Assembly (NCBI GenBank): GCA_002794785.1
Contig: NBBA01000011.1
Location: 806,001-870,000, forward strand
Length of the DNA: 64,000 bases
Direction: 5' to 3'
Origin: Coniferiporia sulphurascens
Lineage: Eukaryota > Basidiomycota > Agaricomycetes > Hymenochaetales > Hymenochaetaceae
The notes beneath the pieces are model-generated. The model was not told the DNA's origin, made no database searches, and saw only the letters and a program-made list of their open reading frames with translations. Shown here piece by piece: positions 1-10,426 of the stretch. Position numbers and translations under genes: made by a program. The first letter of the stretch is position 1. Every line of letters starts with the position of its first letter.

Positions 1-1083
1 AGAATTACCCTTGAGGCACACCAACAGACGCTCGTTTATGTGAGAGTTCCCGACATCCCAACGGTGCTGCCGATTGTTAACCATGTGGGTTTAGGGCGGC
101 TCACTCATGTTCACCTCGGACATGATAGATCGCGTGAACAGCGCAGTGAGCGATTTCTCGCAAAATAACACAGACCCCAAAGCCCAGCTGCTTGTCACAT
201 ACGCGTCTTTCGGCAGTCAAGTCAGTAATCCAGTATTTGTGACTTGAAGCTAGGCGGCACACTCAGCTGCCATCGGCCAGTTTATAACCAATTTATACCC
301 GTTTTACGACGGGCCCGCGCCCCCGACGGGAATTTTCGATGGGTTTTTGGCTATACCGTCTATTGCGACGGAGATCAAGACGCGGACGTTCGTTGACTTT
401 ATGTCGACCTTTGGGCAAGGCGACCTCGGTATTGGTCCATTCGGGTAGGTTTTTAGAAGTACGCACGCACGCACAGCACACATTCATAACTTACTCCCGA
501 TTCCGAAGAATTGCACAGCACGTCATTCCTATAACCCGGTACTCGAAGTCGCTGCTTGACGTGATGGTAGCGCAGGTCCAGTCTCTCGGATCACAGCTAG
601 CGACGCAGAACAACGGGTCAACCGTCATCGTCAGCGTCTCCCCGGAACCCTTCCTAAACCCGTTCGCGCATTCGCAAGGGGGCGCGTACCCGCATCCCCC
701 CAGCCGGCAAGTGACGCCTGCGTCGCCGTTTATCGCGTACCAGACAGACCCAAGTCTCTCACTCGGTAAGCTTAGTCCCTCACTCCAATTCTTGCACTCG
801 CAAACATTCAAAAATGGGCGCCCCCCACACGCCAGCCGCGCAGACCGCCCGCCACGCCACGTTCGTCAGCGAGATAAAGAAATTCACACACGCCATCCAG
901 GCACAGGCTGTCGCAGAGGGGCTGAGCCTCTGGGACGACATCCTGTACCCTAATTACGCACTCTCCGACACCCCGCTCGACCTGCTGTACGGCTCGAACG
1001 TGCAGCGCTTAAAGGCGCTCGCAGCCGAATACGATCCGGGCAGAGTGATGTCCCTGACGGGTGGATTCAAGCTCAACTATTAA
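1..1083 (+). CDS. FAD-linked oxidase, BBE type (3' part)
   Basis: This is the C-terminal part of a flavin-dependent oxidase of the berberine-bridge/6-hydroxy-D-nicotine oxidase family, probably secreted. The N-terminal FAD-binding (PCMH) domain lies before the window. Readable exon pieces are GGSLMFTSDMID near 97-132, a stretch ending DPKAQLLVTYASFGSQ near 220, one with FYDGPAPPTGIFDGFLAIP at about 305-360, and one starting HVIPITRYSKSLLDV near 520. The last exon carries the family's BBE ending, LYPNYALSDTPLDLLYG, then RLKALAAEYDPGRVM and GGFKLNY, with TAA at 1081-1083. Several short introns separate the pieces; their exact borders were not all fixed. The substrate cannot be told from this half. 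In mushrooms these enzymes oxidise sugars, alcohols or secondary metabolites. Confidence 0.85.
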
Positions 1084-1778
1084 ATCGCTAATATAATAAT
1101 ATCTGCAAAGAAATACCTGCTTCCGACGTTAGTGAGTAACAGCTCTTGTCAACGCCGGGTTTTTCCGGTGCTTTCTTTCTTTCTGAACTGATTGGTGGGT
1201 AGCCCCCAGAGACTTGCGTCGACTCGCGTTTTTATCTTTATTCGCAGCGCATTTCATGTATTATCTTTCTTGAACGAATGTCTAAATTTACTTAATACAG
1301 AAAGGTGACTGAAGTTGCCGAAACCACTCGAAGTTAGGAATGTTATAAAGAGGCATATTTATTTTAATCGCGCGTATTGCTTCAGTTGAAATGGTAGTAT
1401 CGGCGAGGATTGCGAACGCTACCTACCATGGTCTCAGCCACGTACATGTAGGTCTTATACAACACGTGAGGCTTTAAGAACAGTCGAAAATTGGGTCACT
1501 TCGAAACCTCTAAGATAGATTGACCACACAAGACACAATCGCAGCAACAGCTCCAAGTTTTCTTTTACAGGGTACACGATGGTCATCCGATGGATGTTGA
1601 GATCCCCAGGCCCATACTCTATGCTACATATGCTTATTGTTGAAAAAAGAAAGAAAAAAAGGAGAAAAAGATGGTCAACGGGGAAATGAAGTCGTAAATA
1701 AGGATACCCAGGTACTCATCCATCTACGAGATCCTTATCCAAATAGCTCGGCTCGCGATCCCACCGGATCCGATCCGA
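1084..1778. other. Gene-free stretch between convergent genes
   Basis: This is the shared 3' flank of the oxidase (+) and SHMT (-) genes. It is AT-rich, with an A-rich purine run at about 1640-1675. I see no reading frame with family similarity here. Confidence 0.6.
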
Positions 1779-3684
1779 CTAGTCGTCTTCCTCGATGCCT
1801 GCAGGGCGTACGATGTTCTGGACATCAACGCCCGGGAGCGGCCACCGGCGCGCAAATACGCGAACTTCCGCTCGGAGCTCGCGCACGTCGGCGCTCTGCT
1901 CGGCGACGCGAAGGAAGTCTTTGAGGAGCTTAGACTTCGACTCCTTCTGCAGAGTCAGCGCGAGCTGCACGGTGCGGTGCAGGAGGGACGCGACAGTCTT
2001 GTGGTCCTCCTCAGTCATGTTGCGGGACGTCAGGGCGGACGTGCCGAGACGGATGCCACCGGGCGTCTGTGCAGATTCTGAAGGAAAGTCAGCGAAAAGT
2101 TATGGAGTAAGAGCTAGCGTGATACATACTGTCACCAGATACAGCGTTTTCTATAATTGAAGACACGTCAACCTCAAGCGGTATGCAGCAGAATTCATAA
2201 TTACGCACTGTTGATAGTGATGCCAACAAGGTCGCAAATCTTCTCGACCTTGCTGCCAGTCACACCAGTTGGGCGGAGATCCCAGAGGACAAGGTGGTTG
2301 TCAGTGCCACTCGTCTGAAGACTGTAGCCGTAGCCAACGAGCTCGGAAGCAAGCGTCTGCGCATTCGATATGACCTGCTTGGCGTAGGTCTGCCACGTCG
2401 GCGAGCATGCCTGCTTGAGCGAGGTCGCAATGCCAGCAATGGTGTTGTTGTGCGGGCCACCCTGGCACGCAGGGAAGACGGCCTCGTTGACGCGCTTCTC
2501 AAGGTCCTCTGCATTCTTAACGTCCTTGCGGAAGAAGATAAGACCTGCACGAGGGCCACGGAGCGTCTTGTGCGTCGTCGTGGTCACGACGTCGCAGTAC
2601 TCGAAAGGGTTCTCGAGCACCTGCGCAGCGACGAGCCCACTCGTGTGTGCGATATCGGCCATGAGTAGCGCGCCATGCTCGTCTGCTGCTGAGCGAAGAG
2701 CGGCGTAATCCCAGTCACGAGGGTATGCAGATGCACCGCAGATGATAAGCCGAGGCTTGAAAAGGCGCGCCTGCTCAGCAAGTTTCGTGTAGTCAATCAG
2801 CTGTGTCGCGGGATCGAGCCCGTACGGGAACGACTGGAAGTAGATCGATGATGCGGTGATCTTTTTCTTTGCGGTCTTTAAAACAGGCATGTATGCAAAT
2901 GTTTAGAAGCCGTATGAAGATATGGTGATAAACAAGGCAACTCACGTAGTAGCCATGGGTAAGATGGCCACCATCCGGAAGGCCGAGGCCCATAAGGCGA
3001 TCTTGGGGCTGGATGAGCGCCGTGAGCGCAGCAAAACTATTTCCCGATAGAAAAACAGAGTTGTTAGCCCGATTCCGCAGCATCACAACAAGGGTTTCCC
3101 ATCATGGCTCCACGAGATTTTTTTTAAAAGTACATTATCCGAGCCCACGAGGTCCCTTGGTGTATAATGCATGAAATTTGACGTACTTAGCTGTGCTACC
3201 AGAGTATGGCTGAACGTTGACACCCCACTTGGCTGGGTCAAGGTGGAAAGCCTCGAGAGCTCGCTTGCGGCAAAGCTGTTCGAGTTCATCGATCCATTCG
3301 TTACCGCCGTAGTAACGTGCACCGGGGAGACCCTCGGAGTATTTGTTGGTGAGGATAGAACCATTGGCCTCCATGGTCGCCCGACTCGTCAAGTTCTATA
3401 CAACTTGTTAGCGAGGCTTCACCGAAATCGTCCTTGAAAGCCCACCTCAGAAGCAATGAGCTCGAGACCGGACCACTGGCGCCATGTTTCCTTGTCGATG
3501 ATGTTCTGCACCTCCGGGTCCGACTCGGCGAGCGACCTGTATAGGTCCTTGTTCTAAGCCGGGTGTAAGTGAAATTCCCGGGTTCAAAACTCAGGAATAA
3601 ACTTGCGTAGTCTGGGGTCGTCGCCATTGTTCTGCGTAAGGCTGGAAGGGAAGCACGAAGTGGTCGAGAAAAGAGTCTGAGCAT
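1779..3684 (-). CDS. SHM: Serine hydroxymethyltransferase
   Basis: This PLP enzyme interconverts serine and glycine while charging tetrahydrofolate with a one-carbon unit. Six exons join in frame: 3607-3684, 3446-3553, 3187-3395, 2946-3036, 2209-2875 and 1779-2077. They give 483 residues, the normal length. Landmarks are [15 protein letters not shown], the glycine-rich [11 protein letters not shown], and the PLP-lysine motif [14 protein letters not shown], where K forms the Schiff base. The first intron uses a GC donor (GCAAGT); reading it this way restores the conserved YNKDLYRSL. The N-terminus, [18 protein letters not shown], is a typical arginine-rich mitochondrial presequence. A second in-frame ATG follows (MATTPDY), where cytosolic forms begin, so one gene may serve both compartments. 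It converges on the oxidase gene to its left. Confidence 0.96.
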
Positions 3685-5463
3685 CGTGCCTAGTGGAGAC
3701 TGTTAAAAAAAATTGTGACAACTCAGCCGGCTAAAGCCGACTTTGCAGACTGGATTGCCTTTTGACTCGATCTTCGGGTTTGACGCCGAAACTTTCGGGC
3801 TTGCACTTCGATCCTGGCTTCGGCTGAGAACCAGGGACAACCATCGATAGTTTGAAAATTCCCTGGGCCATTCAGTTCTCAACCTTTGGGCCGTGGTCAC
3901 CAAGGGGAAGTCCCCCGCAGCGCTGCTATCCAAAAATACCTCTATCCGTGTCGGAGACAAGAGCAAGTTTGTCCATTCCTATCTAAACAAGTCTAAATAC
4001 CCTGGCAGATTCCGCTACAAGTCATGAGCAGTAGCACAAGGGGAATCAGGAAAATTTGATGAGTGCAAGGTGCCTGCTTTAGAACACCATGCGTAGCGTA
4101 GCCAACGGCGTGCACACACGGGAAGAGCGTCCGAAGGCGGATTTTGGCTGGAATTATTCCGGACTGCTGACAAAGGGCCGGGGGTTGTTCCATGCCACCA
4201 TAGCCGAAAGAACAACGGGCAAGTCAAAACCATTATGCATTCCATTCCAATCACCTCAAATTTTCTGGCATTTCCTGTCAAGTTTCTCGGGAAAGCGGGC
4301 CAGGCTTACGGAACGCTCTCACAAAGATTTGTCCTACAGCGCTACACGGATCACTGGACTGGAAGACTCATGATCGTCCGCAGAACTGCCGATACTATTC
4401 CATTGAAGTGTAACTAGGAATTAACTCATCAGCCGCGGCTACGGCGAAAGCCGAATTTGCTACTGACACTTCTCCTGGGCCCTGTTTTTGCAAAGCAAGA
4501 TGAATACACCAAGCAAAAAAGTATCATTTAAGAACACAAAGTCAATTGTTTGCGTGTCTAGGCTTCGCGCCACGTGGTGGATGTTGAAACGACTTCGTAT
4601 CTCGGATAGTTTCTGCTCGAGGCCATTATTGGGTGCTGGTATCACCAATCGATCTCAGTACTCTACGAAGTGAGATGTTCCATTTGAGCTGATCTGAACA
4701 ATCTCGGAATTGGTGATCTGTTACTACATACCGCATCTTTTTTTCCCGCTAAGTATTTTACTTTTTCAGCTAGCTGGAAATTTTGCTGCGCAGTCTCGCC
4801 GGCGTCTGCCACTGAGCCTTGCCATGTGGGCCTGAAACACCTGCCAGGTGTTCCATTCATTATGGGCAGCTGGCATGCATGATCTACACGTTTTATGCCT
4901 GCTATGGGAACGCCCGAGCCAGCTTCGCGTTTCAAGTCATATCAATACTACTGCACAGCCAGCATACGAGGCTAAACGCCACAGCACTAAGCTATCTAGA
5001 GCCTCGTTATAACCGCAAGGCATGAGCTACACAGCTTCCGCCATCGGTGTATCAATCCTTATCAATGAGGGCGAATCGCCGTCCAGGGCGTTGCAGAAGC
5101 CATACGCCTTGTAGCACAGTTGGCGCGTAAGATGTGCATAGACGCATTTGTAAATGGGCTCATTAACACCGCGGCTGAAATGCACGCTGCAAGGGATGCA
5201 GACAGCAATTGTATCTCCGAAAATATGGCTATGTTCACTATCATGAAACGTCAGGTGCCGTTATATTAATTGTATCATTAACAATCGCATTATTCCATTT
5301 TCTGGAGATGGCCGCAGATGTATGGCGCCAGGCCCTCGCAGGGTGTGTCCAGTGGCTTTAGGATAAAGGGGTCTACAAATTAAAAATGAAATATGCAACC
5401 GTCCCGCAGTAGAATGCTTCCTCGCAATCAGTTACTTGTGATCATTCGCTTTGGGTATCATCG
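3685..5463. other. Gene-poor stretch, possible relic sequence
   Basis: No gene is supported here. Two similar GC-rich spots (about 3723-3745 and 4429-4460, both containing a CAGCCG...AAAGCCGA..TTTGC pattern) could be remnants of a dispersed repeat. A 58-codon plus-strand open stretch at about 5081-5255 (reading AIRLVAQLARK, then CIDAFVNGLINTAAEMHAA) looks somewhat coding. It lacks a recognisable family, start or splice context and may be an exon relic. Confidence 0.35.
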
Positions 5464-8423
5464 CTACCCTCCAATTGAATAAACCCAATGTTTTGTGCGC
5501 ATCTTCGGATGTAGATAAGTGCATGTTTCGTGTAGAATGTGAAAAAGCGCCGACCTATAGTCTTTTATCGATATTCCTTGTTTGTCATTAATCTCCCAGT
5601 AGCCCCATGGTTTCCCGTAGGAAGTATTTTCATATTCGACGAAGTCGATCACCTCCGGGGGACTGGAGCATTCATCTCCGGGCTCAGGGACCCAATTCAG
5701 GTATGAGTAGCGTAAGTCCGTCTCGATGCGCGTGACTGAATTACGAGGGTGAGTGCTAAGAAACCCTTAGGCTAGTTTTCATATGAAGCATACCTAGAAA
5801 GAACTTGCTCAGTGGTACGTTAGGGTGTGCGTGTTTGTATCGCTCCTGGTACAGTCCCGGTAGTTCATTGATGACAAAGTCCCATGCAACCTTTGTGACG
5901 GCGATACCCTCGCAGGAAGTCATTTGCCGCACCTGAGCGCAGGTTGGGTCAAAGAAGCGGTGCCTACAGGGTAACCATAGGAGTCAATACGTGCGAATCC
6001 GGAGATATTACTGATGATAAGTCCATACCTAAGGATTCCTGTTCCATCCGAAACGCCTTCAGTATGGCCATCGGAGGAATTAAACGTCCTTCCGGGATGA
6101 AGGTACGGCTCGAACTTGATCAAATGGCGAACGTTTTCCACCAAGACATAGTTACCGGCATTGTCCATATATCCGATATCCATAAATTTTACTGGCAAGG
6201 GATTTTTCGGCCGATAGCAATACGCTACGCGTCCTCCCTTGACTTCTAGAATTGCGTTTCGGATGGTTTGGTAATTGAGACCATCTTCACATTGGTTGAG
6301 ATCATCTAGCGTTTTTACAAAGCGGTCCAGATCCTTGCAGATATTCGAAATCGACGGCTGAGTGTGGTCTATGAATGTTTGCAGCACACGCAGATGGCTT
6401 GCGGAGCGCCCTCCAAACTGAGCGGTGGTCCCTGTAGAGTTTGTACTTGAGTCAGTGTTTCGGGGAAGAAAAAAATGAAATTCTCACAGTTCCAATCCGC
6501 GTAGTCTGGATTTTTGGGGCCGTAGACGAACTTCAGAATGAAAAGAAAAAATTAACATCAGTATATGTCGCATTTATGGGTGTAGTAACCTGTGCTAACC
6601 TCGGTGACCATGAACCACAGTGCATCTTTCATCCATGGGACTTCACTGTCTGGGTCAGCCAAGGGCTCGTGTCGTATTTTGTCGATCAGTAAGTGGTGCC
6701 CGACAATGAGACGTCCGTCCTCGGAAATGACCGTATTTGAGGTCTTGTAGTATAAATTATCACGATTTAGAACGGATGAAAAAATGAGAATGATGTGTTC
6801 ACATACCTTCAAACAGTCCTGTAGCTCCCTTTTGCACACCTTTCGACTAGTACGAAGGAATTCCAGGCCCGACTACAAGCGAAGTTAGTACTTCTGTATG
6901 AAGAGCTCCCGAGAAACTAAGTCAGTAAACGTACGGCGAGCCCTTGAAGCTAACACAAAAGGCTGTTAAAAACAATTGAATGATAGTTTTCGAGTAGGAT
7001 AACATACTAGCTTTGCTATTGAAACCACGCTAGCAATATCTCCCCTACTAAGCTGCTGGTTTCGATAAATCTGAATATTACTGTAGGCGTCTTTAACAAT
7101 ATGAGTCCATGGTGTAACAATAATAAAGAACTGTTCACTGACAGTCATTGAAAACAATGAATTTAGGATCAGGACTATTGTAGTCCGCAGAGGTGTAGCC
7201 CATTAGCCGATGTACGTTCGGGTGACTTACGAATACGATCAGTCCATTTGTCTTCGCGGAGAGGCATACTGGACACGCTTACAACAGGCTTTTCCACGTA
7301 TTTACATCGCGTCGGAATACCTGGGTACGCTGCGTTGAAGAAGTTAGCAAAAGCAGACGTATGCACAGCGAAAAACGCACGTCTTGTACTTCTGAGCTAC
7401 CTGCTGGACTACCGTCACTATTATACACCTTGACGACCACCGTAGACTTCCCATCCTTTCCGCGGAGCTCTCCTTTGTAGACCAAGCCGGACCTAGTCCA
7501 GACAGAGTCCCGAAGAACGACCTGTGGAGGGGTTACGACGAATGGCTGAATAGACCGAATGAATAATTCGTTAAAGGAAGGCTAGTTAGCAGGAGACGTA
7601 CGTCCTCTCTATCACGCTGAACTTGCATGAGAGAATCTACCCGCTCGTTGATGTCGTACAACGCGCTCTTCATTTCACCGCGAGTTTCTCGCGTAACGAC
7701 CCTTATCTCTCCTAAACCCGCATTTACTTGGTGCACGTATCTCTTGAAAGTCTCCGCAGATTCGGTGTCTGCACGTGATAGAATTTTCTGTATGGCGATG
7801 AGCGACGTTATCTAGAGGGACTACTAAGTAAGTTTGTCCAAGAGTCGAAGGCTATAAGAGGATAGATCGACTTGCATTAAATAGCTGATAGCTCTGCTGA
7901 AGTTGGTTGTTATAATCAACAAGGCTATCCCTAAGTTCTTGCATTCTCCAGAAAAAACCCAAGCTCTTTAAGCCTCGAAGACTCTTCAAGAAGACGAGGA
8001 TCTCCCTAAGACGGCTATAGGACAGGCAATGATCAGCGGGTTTACGGAACTTCTTGATTTCATATATGCACGGACTTTAACAAGATATCCACCTTCCTCA
8101 TTAGGTCCGGATGGGTGTCCGGGCTCGCAGGGTATTCGATACAGACAGCCAAAACAATTTCTGCTGCGCTATTTGCAAGACTTTCGCAATCATCCTTCAA
8201 TCTTTCAACTGCCTGTCACACGAATCGTTAGCGAGGATTTCGTAAATTTACTCAGTGATGATACCTGAACGGTGTTGAGTATATTAACGGCGACGTTGCA
8301 GACTACCTGCAAGGGCTGCAAAGGAGTGTTGTTGCCAAACTGACCCAAGAAGAGCAGGAGCTTGGCTGTATTGTTCAGAACGTTCTTGGTGTGTTGCGAG
8401 CGACGCTTTCTGATAATAGCCAT
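5464..8423 (-). CDS. MLKL-like protein: helical bundle + pseudokinase
   Basis: This multi-exon gene starts at ATG 8423 and stops with TAG at 5464. The N-terminal ~150 residues follow the pattern of the MLKL-type four-helix N-terminal domain found in many mushroom proteins. They include PLQVVCNVAVNILNTVQ, then AVERLKDDCESLANSAAEIV, then a spliced RDSLVDYNNQLQQSYQLF. A heptad-like brace follows (MKSALYDINERVDSLMQVQ, about 7640-7680). A kinase-like region comes next: VYKGELRGKDGKSTVVVKVY (VVVK strand, about 7400-7485), HPNVHRLMGYTSAD (about 7200), and SGLEFLRTS at the helix-E position. NTVISEDGRLIVGH stands where the catalytic and DFG loops should be. No HRD or DFG is visible, so this is probably a pseudokinase. 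The C-terminal third (5464-6400) is a region I do not recognise. Animal MLKL has the same order (bundle, brace, pseudokinase) and lyses membranes in necroptosis. A death or signalling role here is inference. Exon borders between 5700 and 7500 are approximate. Confidence 0.65.
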
Positions 8424-8474
8424 CGGATGGAGAGCTCGAGCCGGACGGTGCTCTTGCTTGTAATTCAACTGTGG

Positions 8475-8480
8475 TTTATA
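8475..8480 (-). promoter_or_regulatory. TATA box of the MLKL-like gene
   Basis: TATAAA on the minus strand, about 50 bases upstream of the chosen ATG at 8423. It supports that start over the longer upstream frame, which has no ATG. Confidence 0.5.
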
Positions 8481-8492
8481 AGTGGAGAACAA

Positions 8493-10426
8493 GCAGGGGT
8501 AAGCTCGATCGTATCGATTTTTAATGTAACACAGTTGCGCCAGTAGGATTCACGCCATCATCCAACCGGTGCTTAGATCTAGGAGAGGCACCCGTTTCTC
8601 GGTCGGACTCGAAACAGTTTACCGCATCAGGGTAGGAAGCCAAGTATATGTGTGCCCTGCGCTAGCCTTGTTGCGCCCCGGCAAAGGAAGAGGCTGAGCT
8701 AAAGACCCCAGACTCGGACGAAGATTTCTTTTAGTTTCGGAAGTAAGAAACGGTTCTTCGGCAGCACACAGTTCCCAGCTCGTGTAAGGTTTTAGTTGAT
8801 TGGAGGATAACTGCAGCATCCCCCTGAGTTTGATTCGAAGCTGATGGTCGCGGTACGAGCCCAACATGAGTGGCAGTCCGACATAAGCTGTCCGCATTTG
8901 CTAAAGAGCAGAGCATTACATGTACTGTACATATTTATTCGGAGCTCGAAATAGTAAACAGATGAGTATTGCACTGCCACTACATAACTTCGATACGACT
9001 TGAAGTCTATCGTCTACCCGGCAATCCCGCAAATCAAGCAGCATGCCCATAAGCCCTCTGAATATGGTCGACTACGATAGACGGCATATCAGCGAGCTCG
9101 GACACATCCTAAACGAAAATGTAGCTCGAAGTACTTAATAACTTATAACGACAAGTCTTTTTTCTTAGTCGTCAAATCTTGAATTATGAACCACTCCAGG
9201 TCCGAGTCCACCGATCGATAGGGCCCGATCGATTGTTTCCGCTCACGCATTCTTACAAGACCGTTTGATGCTTGGAGCGTTCTCCCCGTCATCCGTTGTT
9301 CGCTTTGCAGACGCGCATACTTAGGTTTAGGACTGGGGATTCAATTCTGCCGCCAACAAAGCTTATCTCATCGCCTTCGCCTCGAGTAGTTGGCGCGATT
9401 GAGGCACATCCTCGTACAGCTATTTTTGACGTAAAATTTTCATTCGGCATGAACTCAATTCCGGCCTACTTTCTTCAAATTAAACTCTGTCCTGGGGGCG
9501 AGGGGTTCACATCTGATATAACATGAGGCATACGAAAGGACCAGTCAGCACACATAGAGAGGGGGGGAAGCTGAACGTTAGGCTCGCGCGTTCCATTGTC
9601 GCGTGCTTTGTTAATAATGATTGACTCGGATTCCTCAAAGCGGAACCATTGTTACCCTCTTTTCAAAGCGAAGTCCGAGCTAAGCTGTTTTACGCTGAAA
9701 GCTCCAGCCTGATTGGGAGACACGCTGTGTCTTCAAAGCGTGGATTATGACGGTGCCTATATCCGCTCTACCGTGACCCGTGTTGATTTCTCACCGCCAT
9801 TTGAGTCTGCCTCGTTTGTCAGTAGCCCCATGGATACGCCGGCTCCCATGGAATGATGTTGACTTTCATCAAAGTACTGTTCTCTTTTCTGTGCACTCTT
9901 CAAGACCAGCCACCGCGGCTTCCAAAAGATGGAATTTAGCGTAGGAGTAAGTAAAAGCTTCCGCCATCGCCTTGTTCAGCTCGGCGGAATCCCGATTTAA
10001 GGTTGCAAATAGCTCCCCTCGCAAGCTACTAGTAAGGCTATGATTGTGCGTAAGCGTCTATCTGACTCCATCACAGTGAGGTATCTTTTGTATGTATGTA
10101 CTAATTATCAAGAAGACTCCGAGGAAGTGTCATGTGCTCCGGGGAGTCGTCATAGAAGGGAATCGTTGTAAGTATACAAGCGGACTTCTTTCGTAATACG
10201 AGATCTGATAATAATGCTAGCAAGCTTCCCACAAAGCAGGCCCCGCCGCCGGCCCAATTAGGTGGGGGGCGCGGAAGACTCTGTCAGTTTAAGAACTCAT
10301 GCTATGCAGTAATTAATTTCACTCCGCAGCTGCGCTTCCTTAACCTATTCAGTGTAAGTTCAAGGACATCATATATAAATGATAAGGCACAACGGTAAAG
10401 GATATGTCAGCTACAGCCTAATGGTA
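8493..10426. other. Gene-poor stretch with a possible exon relic
   Basis: This lies between the 5' end of the MLKL-like gene and the 3' end of Sec5. On the minus strand, about 9034-9108 reads DVSELADMPSIVVDH then IQRAYGHAA and a stop, behind a good acceptor (TTTAG). About 9180-9250 reads RSVDSDLEWFIIQDL in an upstream position. Together they look like the last two exons of a small or decayed gene of unknown family. Nothing else is recognisable. Confidence 0.3.

Noticed and set aside
3703..4660. Two similar GC-rich motifs as a transposon pair
   Set aside because: The match is short and imperfect, with no terminal inverted repeats, target duplication or transposase.
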